Assembly (NCBI GenBank): GCA_017795085.1
Contig: CP051246.1
Location: forward strand, 932,514-996,513
DNA length: 64,000 nt
Direction of reading: 5' to 3'
Source of the DNA: Salegentibacter sp.
GTDB taxonomy: Bacteria > Bacteroidota > Bacteroidia > Flavobacteriales > Flavobacteriaceae
The position numbers and the translations under genes were made by a program. Shown here in pieces: positions 44,864 through 54,306 of the stretch. Positions within the stretch are counted from its first letter, which is position 1; each line of letters opens with the position of its first letter. The notes beneath the pieces are model-generated. The model worked only from the letters and a program-made list of their open reading frames with translations. It was not told where the DNA came from and did not search any database.

Positions 44864-46024
44864 TTACTCCTCGCTTTGAGGAATTAAAATATACCGGCCA
44901 TCAAGTGAGTTAAACCAGATATCGTAAGTTCCGGCGGTAGTTACAATGTTGTCACCACCTACTTCAGATTTTCCACTTGGGAAAGTTGTACCTCCCCAGT
45001 CTACATCCCATGCAAAATCAGCTCTGAATTTAAATTCTCCATCACTTAATTCTACATCGTTAAGATACCAGATATGAGGATTGAATTCAGATTGGTTCAT
45101 CACTAAATCCAAATCAGGATTGTCGTCATTAGGCCAACCTACTTCGGTGCCATCTCCAACAAGTCCGATAGAATCATAAACCGTAGCTTCCGATTCATCA
45201 ATTTCTTCCCAGGTATAAGTCATTTCATCAACATTTATCATTAGGGAGTAGTATGCATCATCTTCTACCGCAAAGGCATCGGGGTCATCTCCCAAAATGT
45301 CGCTGTTGCTTAATTCACCGTCGGAAAGACCCCATTGTGGTTGCCATTCTCCCAGAATTTCAAGTAACTTGAATCCTTCAACATCACCTCCTCCGGCAAA
45401 ACGACCCTCAAAATAGTAAATGTTGTCATTTTCAGCATCACGGAAAAGTGGTGTATTATTGTTATCCGGATCCCAACCAGCTTCGGAGGCATCGCCAACT
45501 AGATAAAATTCACGTTTAGATTCTTCTTCCTCTTCTTCCGCCTCAGGAAGTTCAAGGCTTAAAGAAACCGGTTCAGAAATCGACTCTAGAGCATTTCCTT
45601 CACCCTCTCCGGCATAGGCACGTATCCTAAAGTAAACCAGCCCAGTATTTGGAGATTCAGTTTCAGGATCGTTATCTAAACCTGCATCTTCGGCAAGACC
45701 TAATAAATCATCAATAGTTATGCTAAGATTGTTGTCACTAGTGCTTCCCATTACTTCATAATCACCAAATTCAGTATCGGCGCTTCCGTGAAGCTCATAA
45801 GTTACCGTGGTAGGAGCATCAAAATCAGCTTCATTCCATACAAATCGCTCAGCAAGATTATTACCTGTGCTGCTGGTAAGAGTATAGGTTTCTGAAAAGT
45901 TGTTGGTAAATTCTATTCCTTCAGGATCTTCCTGAGCCACAAATACCACATCATCGTCGTGCGTACATGCGGTTATGCCGATTAAGGCAATAATGCTTAA
46001 AAAGAAAATTGAATATTGTTTCAT
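44864..46024 (-). CDS. SusE/SusF-like starch-binding outer-membrane lipoprotein
   Basis: 386-residue lipoprotein (MKQYSIFFLSIIALIGITAC, lipobox Cys20). The N-terminal part is an Ig-like SusE domain (EGIEFTNNFSETYTLTSSTG, APTTVTYELHGSADTEFG). Two tandem starch-binding-type domains follow: FYLVGDASEAGWDPDNNNTP with YYFEGRFAGGGDVEGFKLLE, and IGLVGDGTEVGWPNDDNPDL with IWYLNDVELSDGEFKFRADF. Ends GRYILIPQSEE. Such proteins hold starch at the cell surface beside SusC/SusD. It lies between susD and the amylase gene. Confidence 0.88.
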   Translation of the reverse strand: MKQYSIFFLSIIALIGITACTHDDDVVFVAQEDPEGIEFTNNFSETYTLTSSTGNNLAERFVWNEADFDAPTTVTYELHGSADTEFGDYEVMGSTSDNNLSITIDDLLGLAEDAGLDNDPETESPNTGLVYFRIRAYAGEGEGNALESISEPVSLSLELPEAEEEEEESKREFYLVGDASEAGWDPDNNNTPLFRDAENDNIYYFEGRFAGGGDVEGFKLLEILGEWQPQWGLSDGELSNSDILGDDPDAFAVEDDAYYSLMINVDEMTYTWEEIDESEATVYDSIGLVGDGTEVGWPNDDNPDLDLVMNQSEFNPHIWYLNDVELSDGEFKFRADFAWDVDWGGTTFPSGKSEVGGDNIVTTAGTYDIWFNSLDGRYILIPQSEE

Positions 46025-46042
46025 GATAATGCTTTTATAAAA

Positions 46043-47638
46043 TTAGTATCCTGGGTTTTGTTGTAAGTTGGTGTTTACTCCTAAATCTGAAGCCGGAATT
46101 GGCATTAAGTCTCGGTAGCTTTCGGTGGTATTCCCCTGTGGAACATTACCTTTCCATGGCCATACGCCACGGTCTGAAAATTGCCCGAAACGAATTCTGT
46201 CAGTTCTGCGATGTGCTTCCCAGTATAATTCTCTGGCGCGTTCATCCAGAATGAAATCTAAATCAAGATCGTTTTCAGAAATAGTATTACTACTATTTCC
46301 ATAAGCACGCTCACGCAGGGCATTAATGTAGCTTACGGCTTCTGAAACGCTACCGCCACCACCACGAAGATGAGCTTCGGCGTACATTAAATAAGCATCA
46401 GCAAGGCGGAACATCGGGAAATCTACATCTACAAATTCTCCGGTACCGTCTTTTCCTGCTTCTCCCTCACTGGTAATATTCTTGTATTTGGTTACAGCAA
46501 AACCGTCATTAAAACTTGAGATGTCATCAATCTCTTTGGTTTGTCCTTCAGTAAAGAATAGTGCACGATTATCATCAGACTCTGCTTCTTCTGGAAATTG
46601 CTCTACAAGCGCCGAAGTAGTCCTTAATCCGGCCCAACCACTGCTTACACCAAATGCAGAAGGATCCATATCACCACCTATAGCAGCATGTATTATAAAT
46701 GACATTCCGCCGTAGGATTGCGTGTTATTTCCATCAAAAGTTAGCGGGAAAATAATCTCGTTTTGGGCACCATTTACATCATTATCAGCAAGGAAAAGAC
46801 TTTGGTAATCGTCTGCCAGTTCAAAATCTGAATTAATTACCCTTTCTGTGTAAGCTAAGGCATCAGTATAGCGGTTTTCACCGGTGTAAATTTCAGCATT
46901 TAGATAAAGTTTGGAAAGCAGCATCCAAACCACGGCTTTATCGGCACGCCCGTATTCATTAGTTCCGGCATCTGCAATTTCACTTTCAACAGCCAGTAAT
47001 TCACTTTCGATATAATCAAAAAGTTCACCAGCCTGAATTTGCTCGGGAAGAAAAGCCCCAATTGGATCATCTTCAGTAATAAATGGCGGATTGCCGAAAA
47101 GGTCTAAAGCGTGGTAGTAGTGCAATGCCCGTAAGAAACGAGCTTCAGCACGGTAGCCGGCAATATTTTGTTGCTCTTCAGCTGCAATATTCCTACTTTC
47201 TACCCGTTCCGGTTCGGTTTGTCTTATGAACTCATTCACCAAAGCAATTTGATACATGATTCGGGAATACATCGTCCTTATGAACTCATTTCCTGCGGTC
47301 CAGTTTTGGGCATGCAAATCCTGAATGGTACCGTCGTTCCAGCCAATTAAGGTTTCTTCAGTAGTAAGTTCCTGCATCATCCAGTACAGGCGAAGGTATT
47401 GTGAGAAACCTTCATCCAGGCCTACCAGGTCGGGATTTCCGTCTGGACCTTCTTGTCCACTCACCGCAAAACCCGCGTAAAGTTTGGCTAAAAATTGCTT
47501 GTAAGCCTCACGGTTCTGAAATGTATTATCTGCTGTTTGCCTGTTGTCTTCAGGTTGTAAATCTAAATCGCTTTCACAAGACCAAACCAAAGTAAGGGCC
47601 AATAGTAGCGATAAGATTGATTTTATAGATTTAAACAT
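46043..47638 (-). CDS. susD: SusD/RagB family starch-binding lipoprotein
   Basis: 531 residues; signal peptide with lipobox LALTLVWSC. SusD-type TPR-containing fold: NTFQNREAYKQFLAKLYAGF, RTMYSRIMYQIALVNEFIRQ, AGYRAEARFLRALHYYHALD and LFGNPPFITEDDPIGAFLP. The C-terminal RagB part has FPMFRLADAYLMYAEAHLRG and DERARELYWEAHRRTDRIRF, ending NTNLQQNPGY. It caps the SusC channel and delivers malto-oligosaccharides. 22 bases after susC and 18 before the susE-like gene. Confidence 0.94.
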   Translation of the reverse strand: MFKSIKSILSLLLALTLVWSCESDLDLQPEDNRQTADNTFQNREAYKQFLAKLYAGFAVSGQEGPDGNPDLVGLDEGFSQYLRLYWMMQELTTEETLIGWNDGTIQDLHAQNWTAGNEFIRTMYSRIMYQIALVNEFIRQTEPERVESRNIAAEEQQNIAGYRAEARFLRALHYYHALDLFGNPPFITEDDPIGAFLPEQIQAGELFDYIESELLAVESEIADAGTNEYGRADKAVVWMLLSKLYLNAEIYTGENRYTDALAYTERVINSDFELADDYQSLFLADNDVNGAQNEIIFPLTFDGNNTQSYGGMSFIIHAAIGGDMDPSAFGVSSGWAGLRTTSALVEQFPEEAESDDNRALFFTEGQTKEIDDISSFNDGFAVTKYKNITSEGEAGKDGTGEFVDVDFPMFRLADAYLMYAEAHLRGGGGSVSEAVSYINALRERAYGNSSNTISENDLDLDFILDERARELYWEAHRRTDRIRFGQFSDRGVWPWKGNVPQGNTTESYRDLMPIPASDLGVNTNLQQNPGY

Positions 47639-47660
47639 AGCTATTTAGTTATATTGTTAT

Positions 47661-50588
47661 TTAAAAAATCAGGTTTAATCCCAGTACAAGGTTGGTTGAC
47701 CTCGGATAGAAATTATTGTCTATCCCGTTTGCAATTTCGGGATCAAGTCCTTCGTACTCGGTAATGGTCCAAAGATTGGTTGCGGTAAGGGAAGTCCTGA
47801 TGTCAAGATCATCTCCGGGAAAGAGATACCCAATAGAAATATTGTCCAGTTTTACAAAATCTGCCGGCTGAATGTAATAATCTGAAAAGAACTGATTATT
47901 TACAAAATTGCTTTCCAGCACATTTGCGTTAAAATTAGAGTAGTAATCCTGCGGAGTATTGGTTCCCGCTTCCCTAAATCCGGTAGCCGACTGTGTGTTG
48001 TTGTACATATAATTTCCGAAACTTCCCCGAAAGGTGAAGCTGAAATCAAAGTTTTTATAGTTCATATTACTGGTAAGTCCCATATAATAGTCTGGATTGG
48101 CCTTTTTGTAGGGTTGTTTATCGGCTTCGGTAATTTCGTTGTCGCCGTTAACATCTACATAAGCTCCTTCAATAGGGTTACCATCATCGTTATAAACCTG
48201 TCGGTACACAAAAAAGGTGGAAGGGTCGTAGCCTTGTTTCCAAAGTTGGATGTTATTACCAACACCTCCGCTAATTCCTCCCTGCGGAATAAAGAAATCT
48301 GGATCATTACCTAAAGACAGTTGGGTGATTTCAATATCCTGGAAAGTAATATTGTAACTAAGGTTCCAATTAAAATCTTCTTGTTGAATGATAGCGCCGC
48401 TAAGGCCTACTTCAATTCCACGGCTCAAAGTAGACCCGACATTGGTTACCAAAAGGTCACTAAGGTTTGCTCCTGCGGGAACGGGGACTTGTGCAAGAAG
48501 ATCTTGGGTTTCTCTATAATAACCTTCAACTGTACCGGTTAAACGGTTATTGAAAAAGCCAAAATCAAGCCCTACGTTCCAGGTTTGTAATTCTTCCCAT
48601 TTTAATTCTGAATCGAACGCTTCAGGACGTAAGGTGTTATAAAACTGGTTTCCAAACTGGTAACGGGCAGCGCCTACACTTGGCGTATAAATACCTAAAT
48701 ACCCGTAGTTTGGACCAATTTCTTGATTACCGGTAATACCGTAACCTGCGCGTAATTTTAATTCAGAAATCAGGTTAGAATTGCTTAGAAAATTCTCGTT
48801 ATGGATTTTCCATCCCACTGAACCTGCGGGGAAAATACTCCATTTATTATCGCTACCAAACCTTGAAGACCCGTCGCGACGCACACTCCCTGAAATTAAA
48901 TAGCGGTTACCAATGTCGAAACTTGCCCTGGCAAAATAAGATTCCAAAGCGTTTCGATTAATTGAAGCCGGGTTTACCCTGTAGCCAATATCATCTGCAA
49001 CAGTAAGCTCACTGCGGCTTTCTACATAAAATTCCTGATAAGAGTGACCTGCGGTAAGGTCTAATTCGGTATCCAGCGCCTCAATTTCATTTTTATAGTT
49101 AAAATAGAAATCAAGCAATTGGTTTTTATTGAATCCTGAGTAATATTCTTCAAAAGGCTGATTTAAGGTATTTGCCGCAGCAGTTAGCGGTCGTAAATTA
49201 TAACCGTCGTTTTCAGAATAATCAAATCCGGCATTCATATTAAATGTTAGTTCCGGTAGAAAGTGAAACTTATATTCTGCATTTAAATTAGTGATATTCC
49301 GAAGGCTTTTTCCACGTCCGTCAAGCTGCTCTAATAAAGCAAGTGGGTTGCGAGTAGCCTGAATTTGCTGTTGAGTAGGATCTCCGGTTATAAATTCATT
49401 ATAGCCATCAAAATAGCTGTTTTCATCATAAACCGGCTGGGTTGGGTCAAAAGCCACGGCTGCACCAATCGCACCCTGATCGGCAAATCGGTTTTCATCT
49501 ATAATCCCTTTGGAAGTCAGCGATAATTTTAAATGATTATCGAATAAATCCTGATTTAAAGCAATATTTAAAGCATTTCGCTCATAAATATCGGTTTTTA
49601 AAACTCCGGTTTGTGAGGTATGGTTATAATTTATACGATAACGAAAATTATCAAAACCTTGCGAAGCGGTAAGGTTGTGGATGGCTCCTACAGAAGTTTG
49701 ATAAATTTCATCCTGCCAGTCGGTATTGGTATCACCAAGTAAACTTGCATCGGTACCGGGAGTATTTTCTATCAGATTTCTAAATTGATCGGCATTTAGA
49801 ACATCTACCTTATCGATAATTCTTCCTGCTGAAACTTTTAAATCATACTCCAGCTCAAATGGGGTGTTTTTAGAACCCGATTTGGTAGTAATAAGAATAA
49901 CCCCGTTAGAAGCGCGCGAACCATAGATAGAAGTAGCAGCTGCATCTTTAAGCACTACAAAATCTTCAATTTCATTCGGGTTGATGGAGTTTAACTGGTT
50001 ACGGACTCCCTGTACTCCGCGTTGGTCCAACGGCACTCCGTCTACCACAATAAGCGGTGAGTTGTTTCCGGAAAGAGAAGAACCTCCACGGATTCTGATT
50101 TCACCCCCACCACCGGGCTCCCCGCTGCTGGGGGTAATTCTAACTCCGGCCGATTTACCCGAAAGCAATTCTTCGGGCGATACTACGGCTCCTTTATTAA
50201 ATTCTTCCGAAGAGATTTTCTCAACTGCTCCGGTAGCATCCTGTTCTGAAGTGCTACCGTATCCAATTAAAACAACTTCTTCAAGAGTATCGGCATCTTC
50301 ATCCAGTTCCACATCTATTTCGGTTTGGCCTTCATAAGGAATTTCCTGTGAAGCAAAACCAAGAAAAGAGAACACGATAACATCACCTTCTTTCACGTTT
50401 TCGAGGGTGTAATTCCCGTCAAAATCGGTAGTGGTTCCGTTAGAGGTTCCTTGTACAATAACGTTTGCACCGGGAATAGGCATACCGGTAGCGCTTTCGC
50501 TAACTATCCCGCTAAGCGTTTCCTGGGCAAAAAAGCTCATTGGCAACATAAAGAGCAGCAACAATGTACTTTGGAAAAATGTTTTCAT
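47661..50588 (-). CDS. susC: SusC-type TonB-linked outer-membrane receptor
   Basis: 975 residues. Signal peptide MKTFFQSTLLLLFMLPMSFFAQ, then CarboxypepD_reg-like domain (ETLSGIVSESATGMPIPGAN, VIVFSFLGFASQEI), a SusC-type LEEVVLIGYG signature, and a plug with GEPGGGGEIRIRGGSSLSGN, NSPLIVVDGVPLD, DFVVLKDAAATSIYGSRASN and GVILITTKSG. The barrel ends in TNLVLGLNLIF. It imports malto-oligosaccharides with SusD. First gene of the minus-strand operon; its upstream region holds a 19-nt motif shared with the maltose transporter. Confidence 0.96.
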   Translation of the reverse strand: MKTFFQSTLLLLFMLPMSFFAQETLSGIVSESATGMPIPGANVIVQGTSNGTTTDFDGNYTLENVKEGDVIVFSFLGFASQEIPYEGQTEIDVELDEDADTLEEVVLIGYGSTSEQDATGAVEKISSEEFNKGAVVSPEELLSGKSAGVRITPSSGEPGGGGEIRIRGGSSLSGNNSPLIVVDGVPLDQRGVQGVRNQLNSINPNEIEDFVVLKDAAATSIYGSRASNGVILITTKSGSKNTPFELEYDLKVSAGRIIDKVDVLNADQFRNLIENTPGTDASLLGDTNTDWQDEIYQTSVGAIHNLTASQGFDNFRYRINYNHTSQTGVLKTDIYERNALNIALNQDLFDNHLKLSLTSKGIIDENRFADQGAIGAAVAFDPTQPVYDENSYFDGYNEFITGDPTQQQIQATRNPLALLEQLDGRGKSLRNITNLNAEYKFHFLPELTFNMNAGFDYSENDGYNLRPLTAAANTLNQPFEEYYSGFNKNQLLDFYFNYKNEIEALDTELDLTAGHSYQEFYVESRSELTVADDIGYRVNPASINRNALESYFARASFDIGNRYLISGSVRRDGSSRFGSDNKWSIFPAGSVGWKIHNENFLSNSNLISELKLRAGYGITGNQEIGPNYGYLGIYTPSVGAARYQFGNQFYNTLRPEAFDSELKWEELQTWNVGLDFGFFNNRLTGTVEGYYRETQDLLAQVPVPAGANLSDLLVTNVGSTLSRGIEVGLSGAIIQQEDFNWNLSYNITFQDIEITQLSLGNDPDFFIPQGGISGGVGNNIQLWKQGYDPSTFFVYRQVYNDDGNPIEGAYVDVNGDNEITEADKQPYKKANPDYYMGLTSNMNYKNFDFSFTFRGSFGNYMYNNTQSATGFREAGTNTPQDYYSNFNANVLESNFVNNQFFSDYYIQPADFVKLDNISIGYLFPGDDLDIRTSLTATNLWTITEYEGLDPEIANGIDNNFYPRSTNLVLGLNLIF

Positions 50589-50619
50589 AAATTTTTCTAT
50601 TGATTTAACTTGAATTAAA

Positions 50620-50638
50620 ACTTATATTTTTACTTCCT
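50620..50638. promoter_or_regulatory. 19-nt motif upstream of susC (shared with 52043-52061)
   Basis: ACTTATATTTTTACTTCCT on the plus strand, 32 bases upstream of the susC ATG. The identical 19 bases occur upstream of the MFS transporter gene. It is probably a promoter or operator element coordinating the two transcripts. Confidence 0.6.
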
Positions 50639-50694
50639 GAGGTTAAAAGTATGTAAAATCAGATCGAAAAAAGAAGCGGTTTTTGTCAATAACG

Positions 50695-50708
50695 CAACGA
50701 AAACGTTG
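50695..50708. promoter_or_regulatory. Candidate LacI-family operator
   Basis: CAACGAAAACGTTG is a hyphenated palindrome (CAACG/CGTTG) with a CGAAAACG core, the form of LacI/GalR-family operators. It lies between susC and the divergent LacI-type gene, about 108 bases from each start. A similar CGAAAACG core occurs at 60220-60227 upstream of pfkA. Confidence 0.55.
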
Positions 50709-50815
50709 GAGTGTTGAAAAGTTTTTGGATTTATCGTAATCTCATATTTTTTATGGTATTTTTACCGTAAAGGGAATTACATTCTCTTAAATTTACAAAA
50801 ATTACAAGGAATTAT

Positions 50816-51838
50816 ATGCGTCCTAAACTCACTTTAAAGCAAATTGCCCGCGAATTGGAAGTTTCAATCTCTACCGTTTCAAAGGCCTTAAAAGATAGCC
50901 CTGAAATAGGGGAAGATACCAAGCAAAAAATTAAAGCTTTTGCTAAGCTTTACAATTATAAGCCAAATAATATTGCATTGAGTTTAAAGAATAAAAAGAC
51001 TAAGACCATTGGGATTATTATTCCTGAAATTGTGCATCACTTCTTTACTACAGTAATTAGCGGAGTAGAGCAGGTGGCCAATGAACTGGGTTATAATGTG
51101 ATTATTTGTCTTTCTAATAATTCTTTTGATCGCGAAGTGATTAACCTTGAAATGCTAGCCAACGGTAGTACCGATGGGTTTATCCTTTCCCTGGCAAAAG
51201 AGACTATGCAAAAAGAAGACTATCACCATTTGCTTGAGGTGATAAGTCAGGGTATGCCGGTAGTGCTTTTTGACCGGGTGGTGGAAGAAATACATTGTGA
51301 TAAAGTAATTATAGATGATGTTTTGGGAGCTAAAAAAGCAATAAATTATCTTGTTGATAAAGGCCGAAGAAAAATCGGAATTATTTCTACGGTAGATTAT
51401 GTAAGTGTAGGTAAGCTAAGAACGCAAGGGTATTTAAAAGCACTTGAAGAACACGGATTGGAAATAGAGAAAAGCCGTATCCTGAAAATTGAAGATATGG
51501 ATAATAGTCAGTCGGAAATTGATGCGTTTCTCGAAGGAAAAGACCTTGATGCTATTTTTGCAGTAAACGAACTTTTTGCAACACATACCATAAAAGCACT
51601 ACACCGCCAAGGTAAAAAAGTTCCAGAAGATGTTTCGGTAATTGGTTTTACCGATGGTGAGCTATCTAAAAATTTTATTCCTGCTCTTACTACTGTAAGT
51701 CAGCATGGAGAGCGTATGGGTGCAGAAGCTGCACGACTTTTAATTGATAAACTGGAACACAAACCCGACGAAAACGAATCTTATAAAACCGTAATTGTGG
51801 AAACCAGCTTGATAGAACGGGACAGTACAAAAGTGTAG
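50816..51838 (+). CDS. LacI-family transcriptional regulator
   Basis: 340 residues, full-length LacI/GalR protein. The HTH is LTLKQIARELEVSISTVSKA LKDSPEIGEDTKQKI, then hinge helix YKPNNIALSLKNKKTKTIGI. The periplasmic-binding-like domain includes IIPEIVHHFFTTVISGVEQV, DGFILSLAKETMQKEDY, PVVLFDRVVEEIHCDKVIID and VSVIGFTDGELSKNFIPALT. It is divergent from susC and precedes the plus-strand maltose genes, so it is the likely local regulator; the effector (maltose or a phosphate ester) is unknown. No SusR-type regulator is present. Confidence 0.93.
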   Translation: MRPKLTLKQIARELEVSISTVSKALKDSPEIGEDTKQKIKAFAKLYNYKPNNIALSLKNKKTKTIGIIIPEIVHHFFTTVISGVEQVANELGYNVIICLSNNSFDREVINLEMLANGSTDGFILSLAKETMQKEDYHHLLEVISQGMPVVLFDRVVEEIHCDKVIIDDVLGAKKAINYLVDKGRRKIGIISTVDYVSVGKLRTQGYLKALEEHGLEIEKSRILKIEDMDNSQSEIDAFLEGKDLDAIFAVNELFATHTIKALHRQGKKVPEDVSVIGFTDGELSKNFIPALTTVSQHGERMGAEAARLLIDKLEHKPDENESYKTVIVETSLIERDSTKV

Positions 51839-52118
51839 ATTGAATAATATAAATTGTCCTTTGCGGTCTTTGCGTGAACCAAATTATAATTTTAAGAATT
51901 ATTGAAAAGGTGAAAGTTTCATAGTTTTAGTTTATATTAGGTCAACCTTCTATAAATAAACACGTTAAAATCAAAAAGACAATATTTTTTTAGGCTGAAA
52001 TAAAAAATTGCCTATATTTACCCCAGAATTCAATTTATCAGGACTTATATTTTTACTTCCTACCTAATATAAGTTTTGATAAGTCATAGCGCTTATCGTA
52101 ACGTATTAAAATTACGAT
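51839..52118. promoter_or_regulatory. Regulatory region of the maltose operon
   Basis: About 280 bases rich in symmetry: TTATATTAGGT at 51932-51942 is the exact reverse complement of ACCTAATATAA at 52062-52072; ACTTATATT (52043-52051) pairs with AATATAAGT (52066-52074); and ATCGTAA (52095-52101) pairs with TTACGAT (52112-52118) up to the start codon. The 52043-52061 segment equals the element upstream of susC. Confidence 0.55.
52043..52061. promoter_or_regulatory. 19-nt motif upstream of the MFS transporter (shared with 50620-50638)
   Basis: ACTTATATTTTTACTTCCT, identical to the element by susC but in the opposite orientation relative to its gene. It is part of a local inverted repeat. Confidence 0.6.
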
Positions 52119-53468
52119 ATGCAAAAACGCCGATTAAGTTTTTGGGAAATCTGGAACATGAGTTTCGGGTTCTTGGGTATTCAGTTAGGATTTGCCCTCC
52201 AAAACGCAAATGCAAGTAGAATTTTACAAATTTTTGGAGCCGATGTACACGAACTTTCGTGGTTTTGGTTGGTTGCTCCGGTTACTGGTTTAATCGTTCA
52301 GCCTATAATTGGCTATTATAGCGATAAAACCTGGACCAAACTCGGGCGCCGAAGACCATTTTTTCTCACAGGAGCTATTTTGGCTGCCCTGGGGTTGATC
52401 TTAATGCCCAATGCGAATATGTTTACCGCTATTCTCCCATCACTATGGGTAGGTGCCGGGATGTTATTTGTAATGGACGCTTCTTTTAATATTGCTATGG
52501 AGCCTTTTCGGGCTTTAGTGGCCGATAATTTACCTTCAGATCAGCGAACACTCGGATTTAGCGTGCAAACCGTGCTTATCGGGATAGGAGCCGTTGTTGG
52601 CTCGTGGCTACCGTATGTGCTAGCTAATTGGTTTGACATAAGTAACCGTGCTGTGGTTGGAGATATCCCGTTAAATTTACTGCTTTCTTTTGTAATTGGA
52701 GCAGCTATTTTGGTGGGAAGTATTTTGGTAACTGTTTTTACCACTTCTGAGTACAGTCCTGAAGAGCTGGAAAAAATGGATGACCACGTTAAACACGAGG
52801 TTCAGAAAGAAGAAAAGAAATCGGGGTTGATAGAAGTCTTTACTGATTTTAAGGAAATGCCTTTTACCATGCGTCAACTCGCCTGGGTACAGTTTTTCTC
52901 CTGGTTTGGCCTTTTTGGAATGTGGGTTTTTTCTACTCCTGCCATCGCACACCATATATACGATTTGCCTTTATCGGATAACAGTAGTGAAACTTATCAG
53001 GATGCCGGCGATTGGGTTGGGGTGCTCTTCGGGGTTTACAATGCCGTTTCAGCAGTTTTTGCATTTTTTCTTCCGGCAATTGCCTTAAAAATTGGAAGAA
53101 AAAGCACTCACATCCTTTCACTTATAATTGGCGCACTGGGAATGTTATCCATTTATATTATGCCCGATGAAAACTGGTTAATTCTTTCTATGGTAGGTGT
53201 CGGAATTGGTTGGGCGAGTATTTTGGCTATGCCTTACGCGATTCTTGCAGGGGCAATTCCACCGAAAAAAATGGGGGTTTATATGGGGATTTTTAACTTT
53301 TTTATTGTAATCCCTCAAATTATCAATGCGCTTATCGGCGGGCCCATGGTAAAATATATTTATGGTGGAAATCCAATTTATGCCCTGGTAACCAGCGGAA
53401 TTGCCTTTTTGATTGCCGCTATTCTAACCTTTAGAATAGATGATGTAGATGAACCTGTAAAAGCATAA
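52119..53468 (+). CDS. MFS maltose/maltodextrin transporter
   Basis: Inner-membrane transporter of 449 residues with about twelve helices. The loop 2-3 motif IGYYSDKTWTKLGRRRPFFL is diagnostic of the sugar MFS/SLC45-like group; SFNIAMEPFRALVADNLPSD and GIGWASILAMPYAILAGAIP are further family motifs. A ~40-residue charged loop sits in the middle. Position (after a LacI gene, before beta-phosphoglucomutase and maltose phosphorylase) points to maltose import into the cytoplasm. Substrate rests on context. Confidence 0.9.
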   Translation: MQKRRLSFWEIWNMSFGFLGIQLGFALQNANASRILQIFGADVHELSWFWLVAPVTGLIVQPIIGYYSDKTWTKLGRRRPFFLTGAILAALGLILMPNANMFTAILPSLWVGAGMLFVMDASFNIAMEPFRALVADNLPSDQRTLGFSVQTVLIGIGAVVGSWLPYVLANWFDISNRAVVGDIPLNLLLSFVIGAAILVGSILVTVFTTSEYSPEELEKMDDHVKHEVQKEEKKSGLIEVFTDFKEMPFTMRQLAWVQFFSWFGLFGMWVFSTPAIAHHIYDLPLSDNSSETYQDAGDWVGVLFGVYNAVSAVFAFFLPAIALKIGRKSTHILSLIIGALGMLSIYIMPDENWLILSMVGVGIGWASILAMPYAILAGAIPPKKMGVYMGIFNFFIVIPQIINALIGGPMVKYIYGGNPIYALVTSGIAFLIAAILTFRIDDVDEPVKA

Positions 53469-53536
53469 AGTTAAAAATCAGGTGAAGCCTTTTCAAGGCT
53501 TATAATACACAGTACATAAACTGATGAGAAATTAAA

Positions 53537-54199
53537 ATGATGAAGACAAATAAAGGAGTAATATTCGATTTAGACGGGGTAATTGTTGATACCGCGAAAT
53601 TCCACTTTTTGGCCTGGCGTAAACTGGCCAACGATTTAGGGTTTGATTTTACCGAAGAACAAAACGAGCAACTTAAAGGTGTTAGCCGTGTTAATTCGCT
53701 TAAAAAAATATTGGACTGGGGAGCGATGGAACTTTCAGATGAAGAATTTAAACGTCAAATGGCACTTAAAAATGAAAATTACCTTTCCTATGTTGAAGAA
53801 ATGGATGAGCAGGAAATTCTTCCCGGCGTTCAAAAAGTGATCGATTATTTAATTAAAAATAGAGTGCCCTTTGCATTGGGTTCAGCAAGTAAAAATGCGC
53901 GGACTATCCTCGAAAAAATTAACCTGCTTGAAAAGTTTGATGCCATAGTAGATGGCACCGACGTGAGCAAAGCAAAACCAGATCCCGAGGTTTTTCTTAT
54001 CGCTGCCGAAAAACTAAAAATCAAACCCGAAAACAGTATCGTCTTTGAAGATTCGGTTGCCGGGGTACAAGCGGCCAATAATGCGAAAATGATTAGTGTT
54101 GGAATAGGTGAAAAAAAAATACTTGGAGAAGCCGATTATGTGTTTCCCGGTTTTACTGAAGTAGAATTAGATTTTATAAAGAAATTACTCACTAAGTGA
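53537..54199 (+). CDS. pgmB: Beta-phosphoglucomutase
   Basis: HAD-superfamily enzyme, 220 residues. Motif I is GVIFDLDGVIVDTAKFHFLA (two Asp, first is the phosphoryl nucleophile), motif II FALGSASKNARTIL, motif III lysine in VSKAKPDPEVFLIAAEKL, and motif IV VFEDSVAGVQAANNA. The RVNSLKKIL cap stretch matches beta-phosphoglucomutases. It converts beta-glucose-1-phosphate to glucose-6-phosphate; the maltose phosphorylase encoded next makes exactly that substrate. Confidence 0.94.
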   Translation: MMKTNKGVIFDLDGVIVDTAKFHFLAWRKLANDLGFDFTEEQNEQLKGVSRVNSLKKILDWGAMELSDEEFKRQMALKNENYLSYVEEMDEQEILPGVQKVIDYLIKNRVPFALGSASKNARTILEKINLLEKFDAIVDGTDVSKAKPDPEVFLIAAEKLKIKPENSIVFEDSVAGVQAANNAKMISVGIGEKKILGEADYVFPGFTEVELDFIKKLLTK

Positions 54200-54306
54200 G
54201 ATTTAAAAAAACTCGGCCTTTGGTCGGAACTTTTAAAATATTACAACTTAAAACTTTAGGGCTTGTCCTGAGGTAATTTATTTAAAAACGAGACAGAAAT
54301 AAAGCA

